Origin: a virus
Direction: 5' to 3' (one strand)
DNA length: 36,539 bases
Virus record (IMG/VR): IMGVR_UViG_3300025687_000016
Coordinates: 1-36,539 of that record
Part shown: piece after piece, positions 16,703 to 22,204 of the stretch
How the letters are laid out: each line of letters opens with the position of its first letter
How positions within the stretch are numbered: the stretch's first letter is position 1
Program-made: the position numbers and the translations under genes
Notes under the pieces: model-generated
Databases searched by the model: none
Told to the model about the DNA's origin: nothing
What the model saw: the letters and a program-made list of their open reading frames with translations, nothing else

Positions 16703-16914
16703 ACGAATATATCCCCGACAAGGCGGCCTACCAGAGCAACCGCCGCCGCATGGCCTGGGCGGCGCTGCTCATGATGATCGTCTCAACCGGCGCGGTGATC
16801 CACGATCCCGCCCGGATGGCGCAGGCCGACGCGGTTCTAATGATGATGTATGGCAGCTTGTCGGCGCTGGTTGGCGCCTACTTCGGCTTTGCCAACACGG
16901 GGCAGGGAAAGTGA
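16699..16914 (+). CDS. Putative holin
   Basis: The protein has 71 residues; its ATG overlaps the preceding stop (ATGA). Two hydrophobic segments are visible, at ~18-35 (M-A-W-A-A-L-L-M-M-I-V-S-T-G-A-V-I) and ~46-66 (V-L-M-M-M-Y-G-S-L-S-A-L-V-G-A-Y-F), separated by a short charged turn. Size and topology fit a class II holin that would form inner-membrane lesions for endolysin release. It is followed immediately by a u-spanin-like lipoprotein and then endolysin. Confidence 0.65.
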   Translation: MNEYIPDKAAYQSNRRRMAWAALLMMIVSTGAVIHDPARMAQADAVLMMMYGSLSALVGAYFGFANTGQGK

Positions 16915-17237
16915 AACTTGCCGCCTCTCTGGCGCTCTGCGTGGCTCTGGCGGGGTGCTCCAGCCTGCCGCTCGGGCTGCTGGGCGGTGGCGGGCCAAAC
17001 GTGGCCGCAAATACGCAGGTCGGCAAAGAGAACCGGCAGGCAGTATCGTCAATGGAGTTTGGTGATACCGCAGGCCGAGACATCGTCAGCAAGGAGCTTG
17101 AGGCTGGCCCGGTCGAAAGTCTCAACATCACCAACCAAGACATTCCGCCCTGGGTCATCCTGCTGATGCTGCTTGGCTGGCTGGCGCCAAGCCCCGGCGA
17201 GATCGGGCGAGGGATTTACAAGCTGTTAAGAGGGTAA
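16911..17237 (+). CDS. u-spanin-like lipoprotein
   Basis: The protein has 108 residues from GTG 16911. It begins with a lipoprotein signal and lipobox L-A-G-C (Cys16). After a periplasmic stretch of ~60 residues it ends in a single hydrophobic helix at ~79-92 (P-P-W-V-I-L-L-M-L-L-G-W-L-A) and a short basic tail. An outer-membrane lipid anchor plus C-terminal inner-membrane helix in one protein is the layout of unimolecular spanins such as T1 gp11, which fuse the two membranes at lysis. Position between holin-like and endolysin genes supports this. Confidence 0.7.
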   Translation: MKLAASLALCVALAGCSSLPLGLLGGGGPNVAANTQVGKENRQAVSSMEFGDTAGRDIVSKELEAGPVESLNITNQDIPPWVILLMLLGWLAPSPGEIGRGIYKLLRG

Positions 17238-17238
17238 C

Positions 17239-17757
17239 ATGCGTGAGAATTTTGAGCACTGCCTGAAGATGTTGCTGGAGCACGAGGGCGGCTTCGTCAA
17301 CCACCCCAAAGACCCAGGCGGCATGACCAACTTGGGCGTCACCAAGGCAGTCTACGAAACCTACCTGCGGCGCGGCGTGACTGAGCAGGAAATGCGGGCG
17401 CTGACGGCGGAAGATGTCGCCCCGCTCTACAAGCAGAAATACTGGGACCGAGTGCGCGGTGACGACCTGCCGAGCGGTGTTGACTGGTCGGTGTTTGACT
17501 GGGCCGTGAACAGCGGCACTGGCCGAGCGGCCAAGGCGCTGCAGCGGGCAGTCGGCGCGACAGTGGACGGGGCAATCGGACCCGCCACCCTGCGCGCCGT
17601 GGCAGACCACGAGCCTGTGGAGATCGTCCACCGCATCTACTACGCGCGCAAGCACTTCTACGAAAACCTGAGCACCTTTGAAACCTTCGGCAAGGGCTGG
17701 ACGCGGCGCAACAGCGAGACGCTGGAGCAGGCGTTAAGAATGGCGGCAGGCACATGA
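17239..17757 (+). CDS. Endolysin, GH108 N-acetylmuramidase-type
   Basis: The protein has 172 residues. The catalytic motif is E16-G-G-F/x-x-x-x-x-x-D25-P-G-G, followed by N-L-G-V-T-K, the GH108 lysozyme signature. Residues ~95-160 match the peptidoglycan-binding PG_binding_3 domain (A-L-Q-R-A-V-G-A-T-V-D-G-A-I-G-P-A-T-L). It would cut the glycan strands of the host wall at lysis. There is no signal peptide, so it relies on the holin. Its end overlaps the next gene (ATGA). Confidence 0.9.
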   Translation: MRENFEHCLKMLLEHEGGFVNHPKDPGGMTNLGVTKAVYETYLRRGVTEQEMRALTAEDVAPLYKQKYWDRVRGDDLPSGVDWSVFDWAVNSGTGRAAKALQRAVGATVDGAIGPATLRAVADHEPVEIVHRIYYARKHFYENLSTFETFGKGWTRRNSETLEQALRMAAGT

Positions 17758-18794
17758 GGGGCGCAGCCAAGAGCCATATCGACGAGATCATGGCGCTGTA
17801 TGATGAGCTGGGCAGCATCCGCGCGACTGCCAGAGCGATGGGCGTGAACTACACCGGCGTGCGTGATCGGATCACGCGCGAGCTGGCACGGCGGCAGGCG
17901 GAGCAAGATCTGGAGGTCGCAGGCTACCAGCTCGATCCGACGAACAAGACGCCAGAGGAAGCGTGGAAGGCCCATAAACAGGTATTTGAGCGCAGGGTCG
18001 GCAAGTCGATTGGCCACTACGAGCGCACGATCCGGCGGCACGGGCCGTTCGTGATTTTCCACGCGACCGACGAACACGTTGACGATGACGCATCGGCCCT
18101 GATGGTCCTCGAGGCCGACATCCGCGCGTCGCACGACATGAATGCCATCATGTGCCACGGCGGCGATCTACTCAACAACTGGCCCGTGGCTGGCAAACTT
18201 GCGAAGCAGTGGGCAGAGCAAGCCTGCACGCTGCCAGACGCCCTGCTGCGGGCGCAGCACTTCATCGAGATGTTCAAGCCTGACGTTTGGGTGGACGGCA
18301 ACCACGAGGAGATGAACCCCTACCTCATCAATTTGTTCGAGACGTGGATGCCGGACAACGTGATCCGCGACTACTGGCGCTGCAACTTCGTCGTGGAAAC
18401 GCCAGAGCGTGACATTCGCGTGTCGCTGTCTCACAAGTTCGCCAAGGGGTCGTCATGGTTCCACGGCCTGCACGGCCACATCCGCGAGACGCTGCAATCT
18501 GACGAGCGCGACCTGTATATGGACGGCCACTACCATCAAGCCGCGACCATGTATTACCACCTGCCAGAGCGGTCGCACTCCTGCCTTCTGGTCGCGTCTG
18601 CGGGCTACAAAATGGTGGACAAGTGGGCAACTAGAATTAGTCGCGGCGGCAAGTTGCCACACCTACCTGGGCGCGCGCACTGGATCGTCTGCGATCCGTT
18701 TGCCGATCCCGGCGCGCAGGTGTGTCATGCGTTTGAGCAGCCGCAGCTTGCCGAGGCGTTTTTCAATACGCTGCAAAATCTGAGGGAAGTCTGA
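17754..18794 (+). CDS. Calcineurin-like metallophosphoesterase with N-terminal HTH segment
   Basis: The protein has 346 residues. Residues ~5-45 look like a helix-turn-helix (A-L-Y-D-E-L-G-S-I-R-A-T-A-R-A-M-G-V). Residues 100-270 carry the metallophosphoesterase metal-site motifs: D106-E-H108, G-G-D138, G-N183-H-E185, H227, and G-H259-Y-H261. It may process nucleic acids or nucleotides at packaging or late infection. It is translated from an ATG overlapping the endolysin stop. Similar HTH-phosphoesterase proteins occur in many phages, but their substrate is not established. Confidence 0.82.
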   Translation: MRGAAKSHIDEIMALYDELGSIRATARAMGVNYTGVRDRITRELARRQAEQDLEVAGYQLDPTNKTPEEAWKAHKQVFERRVGKSIGHYERTIRRHGPFVIFHATDEHVDDDASALMVLEADIRASHDMNAIMCHGGDLLNNWPVAGKLAKQWAEQACTLPDALLRAQHFIEMFKPDVWVDGNHEEMNPYLINLFETWMPDNVIRDYWRCNFVVETPERDIRVSLSHKFAKGSSWFHGLHGHIRETLQSDERDLYMDGHYHQAATMYYHLPERSHSCLLVASAGYKMVDKWATRISRGGKLPHLPGRAHWIVCDPFADPGAQVCHAFEQPQLAEAFFNTLQNLREV

Positions 18795-18988
18795 TGTCAG
18801 ATATTCAATACGATGAATGCGACTGGCGCATGGAACGTGACGGCGAGCTGGTGCTGTCCAAGAACGACGAGGACATCGTGGTGCTGCGCCTGTCGCCAGA
18901 GCAGCAGATGGCGATGGCTACTGTTCTGACTGCCGCGGCAATGCGCCAGATCTATCCGCCCCGCCCTGCAAATACCTCCGCAGCGTAG
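18794..18988 (+). CDS. Small acidic protein, unknown function
   Basis: The protein has 64 residues with a TGATG overlap to the phosphoesterase gene. It is acidic (D-E-C-D-W-R-M-E-R-D-G-E-L) and then has a short helix (S-P-E-Q-Q-M-A-M-A-T-V-L). Its 3' end overlaps by about 70 bases the convergent leftward gene at 18918-19259, so the two operons meet tail to tail here with no terminator visible. Confidence 0.65.
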   Translation: MSDIQYDECDWRMERDGELVLSKNDEDIVVLRLSPEQQMAMATVLTAAAMRQIYPPRPANTSAA

Positions 18989-19259
18989 AGCGGTCTATCC
19001 CCAGCTCTTTGGCGGCTGCGCTGACAGACCGAAACTCAAGCGGGCCGATCTTCACTGGCTTCGCGTTGGACCGGTGGTGCTGGTCGTGCCTCCCGCGCCC
19101 AAGGCCAGCGTGATCGGCGCGGCCACGGGCGACGAGGTTGTTGATCGTGCGGTGCGAGACGCCTAGCGCCCTGCCGGCCGCCCTGGCGTCCTCGTAGACC
19201 ACGCCGCGGATCATCACCGGCAGCGCGCCCTTGCCCTCCTGCTTCATACGTCCTGCCAT
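18918..19259 (-). CDS. Protein with two NUMOD-like DNA-binding helix-turn-helix motifs
   Basis: The protein has 113 residues. Two similar segments, V-Y-E-D-A-R-A-A-G-R-A-L-G-V-S-H-R-T-I-N-N-L-V and F-R-S-V-S-A-A-A-K-E-L-G-I-D-R-S-T-L-R-R-Y-L, are HTH units like those attached to homing endonucleases (NUMOD1 type). No nuclease domain is present. It is the last gene of the leftward operon. It may be a regulator or the relic of a homing endonuclease tail. Confidence 0.68.
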   Translation of the reverse strand: MAGRMKQEGKGALPVMIRGVVYEDARAAGRALGVSHRTINNLVARGRADHAGLGRGRHDQHHRSNAKPVKIGPLEFRSVSAAAKELGIDRSTLRRYLQGGADRSGALPRQSEQ

Positions 19260-19432
19260 GGGTCAGGCTTCCGCGGCTTTATCTCTGCGATGACCTTCAC
19301 ATTCGGCTCTAGCTGCAGCACGCGGGTCGCGGCCTTTTCCCACAGCTTTTCCCAGTGATCCCGCTCCTCGCGCAGGCGCGCGTTTTCTTTCTTCAGGGCT
19401 TCCAGCTCGTCTTGCCAGTTCCACTTAGCCAT
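19244..19432 (-). CDS. Small coiled-coil protein
   Basis: The protein has 62 residues from ATG 19432, overlapping the upstream stop (TGATG). Residues 8-40 are charged heptads (E-L-E-A-L-K-K-E-N-A-R-L-R-E-E-R) likely to coil, followed by K-V-I-A-E-I-K-P-R-K-P-D-P-W. No family is recognised. Confidence 0.65.
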   Translation of the reverse strand: MAKWNWQDELEALKKENARLREERDHWEKLWEKAATRVLQLEPNVKVIAEIKPRKPDPWQDV

Positions 19433-19599
19433 CACGCCTCTCCTTTCGGCCAGTAGTAGTTGCAGTTTTCACCCTCCTCGGGCAGCCCCACGAACCATGC
19501 CTGCATATACTCGCTCGCCTTCGTGCCGCTGGCAGGGTTCCGGTAGCACTTGGCCTTGAGCGGGCAGGTCTCGCTGCCGCACATGCTTATGTCAGGCAT
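19432..19599 (-). CDS. Small Cys-rich protein, possible zinc-binding
   Basis: The protein has 55 residues: M-P-D-I-S-M-C-G-x-E-T-C-P-L-K-A-K-C-Y-R-N-P-A-S-G-T and then Y-M-Q-A-W-F-V-G-L-P-E-E-G-E-N-C-N-Y-Y-W. Four Cys residues in C-x4-C-x5-C ... C spacing suggest metal binding. Similar small phage proteins with this opening are common, but their role is unknown. It overlaps both neighbours by one to three bases. Confidence 0.7.
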   Translation of the reverse strand: MPDISMCGSETCPLKAKCYRNPASGTKASEYMQAWFVGLPEEGENCNYYWPKGEA

Positions 19600-19925
19600 C
19601 ATTTATCTCCATCGAGAAACTGCGCTGGGTCTAGGGCGCGGATGTCCTCCCTCGCAAGCAACACCATACTTTTTGCGGCTTTCTGTGTCTTGAGCGGCAA
19701 GTATTTTGTGCCTGTGCTATCCATTACGTCGTAGTCCTGTATGATCGTAGAGCAAACTTTCGCCGCCCCCTCTAGCGCCCTCTTCACGGCGGCTTCGATC
19801 TGGGCGCGCACAACGTCCTCGCGGATATAGGTCTGTGGCGGCTCATCTTGGCGAACTGTGTAAGCAATCTCTTTGTCGCTCACTACGTCCAAATGCACCT
19901 CGCCTTGTTCAAGTGCGTCACTCAT
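19599..19925 (-). CDS. Hypothetical early protein
   Basis: The protein has 108 residues. It has a Val/Asp-rich start, then R-E-D-V-V-R-A-Q-I-E-A-A-V-K-R-A-L-E-G-A-A-K-V-C, an amphipathic helix pattern frequent in small phage early proteins, and finishes R-E-D-I-R-A-L-D. An AGGAGACAAGAC site precedes the ATG. Unknown function. Confidence 0.7.
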   Translation of the reverse strand: MSDALEQGEVHLDVVSDKEIAYTVRQDEPPQTYIREDVVRAQIEAAVKRALEGAAKVCSTIIQDYDVMDSTGTKYLPLKTQKAAKSMVLLAREDIRALDPAQFLDGDK

Positions 19926-20065
19926 GTCTTGTCTCCTAAAACGATGTAGATATTCACTGGCGATGGCTTGGGGCGGCGTTCAATGTAAGACCAATGCGGG
20001 CCAAGGCGCACATTGAACCAGCGCCGAAACAGCAGCGCAAACCAGATCGGGACAGGGATTTTCAA
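19922..20065 (-). CDS. Tiny membrane-tending protein, TTG start
   Basis: The frame gives 47 residues from TTG 20065, with a GAGGAG site upstream. The opening K-I-P-V-P-I-W-F-A-L-L-F-R-R-W-F is hydrophobic with a positive flank, followed by a basic, Pro-rich part ending in G-D-K-T. Its start overlaps the previous stop (TTGA) and its stop overlaps the next ATG (ATGA), which supports real translation. The function is unknown. Confidence 0.55.
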   Translation of the reverse strand: MKIPVPIWFALLFRRWFNVRLGPHWSYIERRPKPSPVNIYIVLGDKT

Positions 20066-20217
20066 TGCGGGCACTCCTCACCTCTCTCCCACCAGCGGTC
20101 AATCGGCGGCTGCCGCTTCGGCGGCTGTTCCAGCGGCGCCGCGTCGGGCGTCCTGATGCCGATTTGCTTTAGCTCTTCCTCCAGCCACTTTGGCATTGGC
20201 TCGTCGTAGGTCGCCAT
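20062..20217 (-). CDS. Small Pro/Glu-rich protein
   Basis: The protein has 51 residues, with a strong AGGAGG site before its ATG at 20217. It reads M-A-T-Y-D-E-P-M-P-K-W-L-E-E-E-L-K-Q-I-G and ends R-W-W-E-R-G-E-E-C-P-H. Composition is natural rather than shadow-like. It overlaps a competing frame (20099-20284). Confidence 0.6.
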   Translation of the reverse strand: MATYDEPMPKWLEEELKQIGIRTPDAAPLEQPPKRQPPIDRWWERGEECPH

Positions 20218-20284
20218 TGTTCATCCTCCTAAACACAGCCGTGAAGGCCTCAATAATCGCCCGCTCTATCTGCTGCTCTGTCAC
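20099..20284 (-). CDS. Possible small protein overlapping 20062-20217 in another frame
   Basis: From GTG 20284, with GGGAG upstream, the first ~22 residues look genuine (T-E-Q-Q-I-E-R-A-I-I-E-A-F-T-A-V-F-R-R-M). The remaining ~40 are Arg/Ala low complexity and coincide with the better-supported 51-residue gene. It may be a short gene whose stop was lost, or a chance frame. Confidence 0.35.
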   Translation of the reverse strand: MTEQQIERAIIEAFTAVFRRMNNGDLRRANAKVAGGRAKANRHQDARRGAAGTAAEAAAAD

Positions 20285-20423
20285 GTTGGATCTCCCGCTT
20301 AACAACGTCAATAAGGTTCTGTAGCTCGCGCGCCCGCTCCTTGTTCCAGGGCGACTTCGCGTCAAGCTCGATGATCTGCGCCACGCGCTTCATGCGCTCC
20401 AGCGTTGCGTCAATCCCAGTCAT
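20250..20423 (-). CDS. Small helical protein
   Basis: The protein has 57 residues from ATG 20423: M-T-G-I-D-A-T-L-E-R-M-K-R-V-A-Q-I-I-E-L-D, then W-N-K-E-R-A-R-E-L-Q-N-L-I-D-V-V-K-R-E-I. This suggests a two-helix hairpin. It overlaps the end of the preceding gene by 14 bases. Unknown function. Confidence 0.6.
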   Translation of the reverse strand: MTGIDATLERMKRVAQIIELDAKSPWNKERARELQNLIDVVKREIQRDRAADRAGDY

Positions 20424-20700
20424 GGGCGCGCTCCTCAATCGTTTCGATCATCGTGCGGATCGCCCAAGCGGTGCAATCCTCGGCGGGCTTGCCGGGGACG
20501 ATCTGCCACACGCGGAAGTCGGTTGCGTCTGGCTCGTATGGTTCGTCGGCCCAAGCGTCGATCATGACCTCAATCACGTCATCTTCGCTGGTGACGAAGC
20601 CATCGCCAATGTCGCCCCATGTGCCTTCTGGCGCGCAGAAAGAACCTTGAAAGCGGTGGTGAACGATGAAGAATGTTTCTGGGTAGGGTGCTGGTTTCAT
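20410..20700 (-). CDS. Hypothetical early protein
   Basis: The protein has 96 residues from ATG 20700, which overlaps the preceding stop as ATGA (a GTG 12 bases upstream is an alternative). It contains E-T-F-F-I-V-H-H-R-F-Q-G-S-F and D-D-V-I-E-V-M-I-D-A-W-A-D-E-P. The pattern is an alpha/beta fold with many acidic residues. No family recognised. Confidence 0.7.
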   Translation of the reverse strand: MKPAPYPETFFIVHHRFQGSFCAPEGTWGDIGDGFVTSEDDVIEVMIDAWADEPYEPDATDFRVWQIVPGKPAEDCTAWAIRTMIETIEERAHDWD

Positions 20701-21014
20701 TTCCGTTTCCACTCCGTTTGCCGCTCACTGACGCGGCGGCTGACCACTAGGCCGTCAACTTCCATCCGCCGCAGCACGTCACGCACAGCTTTGTAGTAGA
20801 CGCCGGAGTGCTCGCAAATCCACGGCTGGCTCTTGTATTCGTTGCGCGGCAAGACCTTCAGGATCGCCTCGATCCTCGGCTTCACGCCGGCGTCAAACCG
20901 TGTGCGCGCACCCGCCTTGTTCTTGTCCAAGTTGTTCTCCGGCAGGCCAGGACGATGCCCCTCGGCCCAAGCCTGCTTGCGCATCGCCGCGCCAATCAAT
21001 TCCTCATATGTCAT
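20697..21014 (-). CDS. Winged-helix-like DNA-binding protein (putative)
   Basis: The protein has 105 residues from ATG 21014 (M-T-Y-E-E-L-I-G-A-A-M-R-K). Residues ~50-105 fit a winged helix: E-A-I-L-K-V-L-P-R-N-E-Y, then Y-Y-K-A-V-R-D-V-L-R-R-M-E-V-D-G-L-V-V-S-R-R-V-S with a basic C-terminus (W-K-R-K). The start lies inside the end of the previous gene, an overlap typical of this operon. It may regulate the early genes. Confidence 0.65.
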   Translation of the reverse strand: MTYEELIGAAMRKQAWAEGHRPGLPENNLDKNKAGARTRFDAGVKPRIEAILKVLPRNEYKSQPWICEHSGVYYKAVRDVLRRMEVDGLVVSRRVSERQTEWKRK

Positions 21015-21255
21015 CTGCGAAACCGCTCTTACGAACCGCGATGATGTTAAACGTGCCCCGGCCCATGACCATGTCGGCAGGCTTCTGCTCGCGCTGGTGG
21101 TGGACATCAATCAGCCGCATCTTCTGCAGCCGGCGCACCTCGGCGCGCAGCGGGTCTGGCAGGGCGCTGTAGCCAATTACATTGCTGGCCACCACGATCT
21201 TGCTGCCGACTGAGGCACTCTTTACGGCAGCCTTTAGCTTTGAGACTGTAAGCAT
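21004..21255 (-). CDS. Winged-helix-like small protein (putative)
   Basis: The protein has 83 residues after a GAGGGAAAC site. The segment A-L-P-D-P-L-R-A-E-V-R-R-L-Q-K-M-R-L-I-D-V-H-H-Q suggests a helix followed by a wing, as in small DNA-binding proteins. It precedes another winged-helix candidate with an 11-base overlap, so the pair may be paralogues or partners. Function unknown. Confidence 0.6.
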   Translation of the reverse strand: MLTVSKLKAAVKSASVGSKIVVASNVIGYSALPDPLRAEVRRLQKMRLIDVHHQREQKPADMVMGRGTFNIIAVRKSGFADDI

Positions 21256-21262
21256 GTTTCCC

Positions 21263-21334
21263 TCACAGACAGTAGATGACGAGGATGCCGCAGGTGAAGA
21301 TGGTGAAGCCTATGGCGTCTAGGATGAATGTCAT
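21263..21334 (-). CDS. 23-residue membrane peptide
   Basis: A 24-codon frame encodes M-T-F-I-L-D-A-I-G-F-T-I-F-T-C-G-I-L-V-I then three more residues. Almost the entire peptide is one hydrophobic helix. An AAGGAGACC site lies directly before its ATG, as strong as that of any gene here. The next ATG follows the stop by only 7 bases. It would insert in the inner membrane and could disturb host processes or act in exclusion. That is inference. Confidence 0.6.
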   Translation of the reverse strand: MTFILDAIGFTIFTCGILVIYCL

Positions 21335-21390
21335 GGTGGTCTCCTTGGTTGGGGTGGTGAGGGCCGAAGCCCCCGGTTGTCAGGTGTGTG

Positions 21391-21588
21391 TCAGTTGACA
21401 CCACGCAGGCGTGGCACGAACACCTCACCGAGGTGGTCGGCATCGTGGTCGGCGGTCGTGATTCCATAGAGTCGATCCTCGCCGGTCCCATCGTAGTGCT
21501 CGCGCAGCAGGGCGAGCGCCTCGTTGGCATTCGTTGCATTTCCGATATTGATGCCATCGCGCGGGTTGATGCTGTCAAATACTTTCAT
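21391..21588 (-). CDS. First gene of the leftward operon, unknown small protein
   Basis: The protein has 65 residues from ATG 21588, after a near-perfect AAGGAGG site (upstream TTG and GTG codons in frame lack this site). It reads M-K-V-F-D-S-I-N-P-R-D-G-I-N, then N-E-A-L-A-L-L-R-E-H-Y-D-G and D-H-D-A-D-H-L-G-E-V-F-V-P-R-L. It looks like a compact alpha/beta protein. As first gene after the leftward promoter it would be made very early. No family recognised. Confidence 0.72.
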   Translation of the reverse strand: MKVFDSINPRDGINIGNATNANEALALLREHYDGTGEDRLYGITTADHDADHLGEVFVPRLRGVN

Positions 21589-21627
21589 CTGTCTGTCCTC
21601 CTTGGTTGGTCTTATCTTCTGCACCAA

Positions 21628-21656
21628 CTATTGCATATACGCAAAACACCCGTCAA
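21628..21656 (-). promoter_or_regulatory. Leftward early promoter
   Basis: On the - strand, TTGACG (21656-21651) and CAATAG (21633-21628) are separated by 17 bases and lie about 40 bases upstream of the strong ribosome site of the first leftward gene. One operator dyad (21631-21644) overlaps the -10 element and another (21665-21678) lies upstream of the -35. This arrangement is typical of a repressible sigma70-type promoter. Confidence 0.6.
21631..21644. promoter_or_regulatory. Operator-like dyad O1 (TTGCA-TATA-CGCAA)
   Basis: Nine of ten half-site bases match the consensus TTGCG-N4-CGCAA. It overlaps the -10 region of the leftward promoter, where bound repressor would block transcription. 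Confidence 0.55.
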
Positions 21657-21664
21657 CCCACAAA

Positions 21665-21678
21665 ATGCACAAACGCAA
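21665..21678. promoter_or_regulatory. Operator-like dyad O2 (ATGCA-CAAA-CGCAA)
   Basis: Eight of ten half-site bases match the consensus. It lies just upstream of the leftward -35 box and 34 bp from O1, which could allow cooperative binding. Confidence 0.42.
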
Positions 21679-21696
21679 ACTTTTTGCTTGCCGCAA

Positions 21697-21970
21697 CATT
21701 CTGCGGCGTTAGTTTTGTCTGAGCCGCCCTGTGGTGGTGCTGCTACGGCTGTATGGGAGTCCAGCCGCCGAGCGCCGGGAGCGCCAGCAGCACCTCCAGA
21801 GCGCGGCCGTGGTATCAATCGGTTGTCAGATGACCCGCATGGACCGCTTCTTGCCTGCGCCACAGCCCGAAGCTGGCCGCGCTCAACTGGTCCGTCCTCT
21901 CCTGCGGACACCACGCCGGTTCCTCCCCCGGCACAACTGGACCGGCGCCGCAACGCGCCGGTCTTTTTTT
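21697..21970 (+). ncRNA. Candidate structured RNA ending in an intrinsic terminator
   Basis: About 240 bases between the leftward promoter and the terminator hold no convincing gene. They contain nested inverted repeats: GGTGCTGCT pairs with AGCAGCACC, and inside it CGGCTG pairs with CAGCCG. A 6-bp hairpin (GCCGCA/TGCGGC) lies at the left edge. The rightward terminator at 21940 has no upstream rightward protein gene to serve, so a short RNA made from here is a simple explanation. A weak TTGCCG-N16-TAGTTT promoter is possible at about 21688-21715. Alternatives are a decayed gene or a terminator guarding against read-through. Confidence 0.35.
21940..21970 (+). terminator. Strong rho-independent terminator
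   Basis: A perfect 9-bp stem GACCGGCGC/GCGCCGGTC with loop CGCAAC is followed directly by seven T residues. It lies only five bases upstream of the rightward early promoter, so it would isolate that promoter from upstream transcription. Confidence 0.9.
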
Positions 21971-21975
21971 ATCGC

Positions 21976-22005
21976 TTGACATTGCGCCTCCGCAAAGCGT
22001 AGCGT
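21976..22005 (+). promoter_or_regulatory. Rightward early promoter
   Basis: A perfect -35 box TTGACA (21976-21981) is followed, 18 bases later, by a weak -10 (TAGCGT). Dyad O3 fills the spacer and dyad O4 overlaps the -10. A poor -10 inside operators suggests activation or tight repression. Transcription would begin about 20 bases before the HTH gene at 22031. Confidence 0.55.
21982..21995. promoter_or_regulatory. Operator-like dyad O3 (TTGCG-CCTC-CGCAA)
   Basis: A perfect 5+5 inverted repeat with a 4-base centre lies between the -35 and -10 of the rightward promoter. It defines the consensus for the other three sites in the control region. Confidence 0.65.
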
Positions 22006-22013
22006 TGGCGCAA
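22000..22013. promoter_or_regulatory. Operator-like dyad O4 (TAGCG-TTGG-CGCAA)
   Basis: Nine of ten half-site bases match the consensus. It starts 18 bp after O3 and overlaps the -10 and start region of the rightward promoter. Confidence 0.5.
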
Positions 22014-22030
22014 ATCACAACGAGGGTAGC

Positions 22031-22204
22031 ATGGTCTACACGATAACAGAGCTGAAAAGCGTCCTCGACGGTCGGCCGCTGAAGGAAATTGCAGAGCATA
22101 CAGGCATCCACCACACGACGCTCTGGCGGCTGTGGCGCGGGCAGCAGGAAGCCCGCGAAGGCACGCTGGTCAAGCTGACCGACTTCGTGCAGGGGCGCGG
22201 GTGA
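22031..22204 (+). CDS. Small helix-turn-helix protein (Cro-like candidate regulator)
   Basis: The protein has 57 residues. Residues ~15-35 form a helix-turn-helix: R-P-L-K-E-I-A-E-H-T-G-I-H-H-T-T-L-W-R-L-W-R-G, as in Cro/CI-type proteins. It is the first gene of the rightward operon, right behind four operator-like dyads, so autoregulation and repression of the leftward promoter are likely (inference). A GAGGG site precedes the ATG, and the stop overlaps the methyltransferase ATG (TGATG). Confidence 0.75.
   Translation: MVYTITELKSVLDGRPLKEIAEHTGIHHTTLWRLWRGQQEAREGTLVKLTDFVQGRG

Noticed and set aside
21731-21979. 82-codon + strand frame in the control region
   Set aside because: It runs through the intrinsic terminator and lacks a ribosome site; Arg/Leu-rich shadow composition.
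22132-22203. Longer start for the methyltransferase at 22132
   Set aside because: The extra 24 residues lie inside the HTH gene in another frame, and the ATG at 22204 has the TGATG coupling used throughout this genome.
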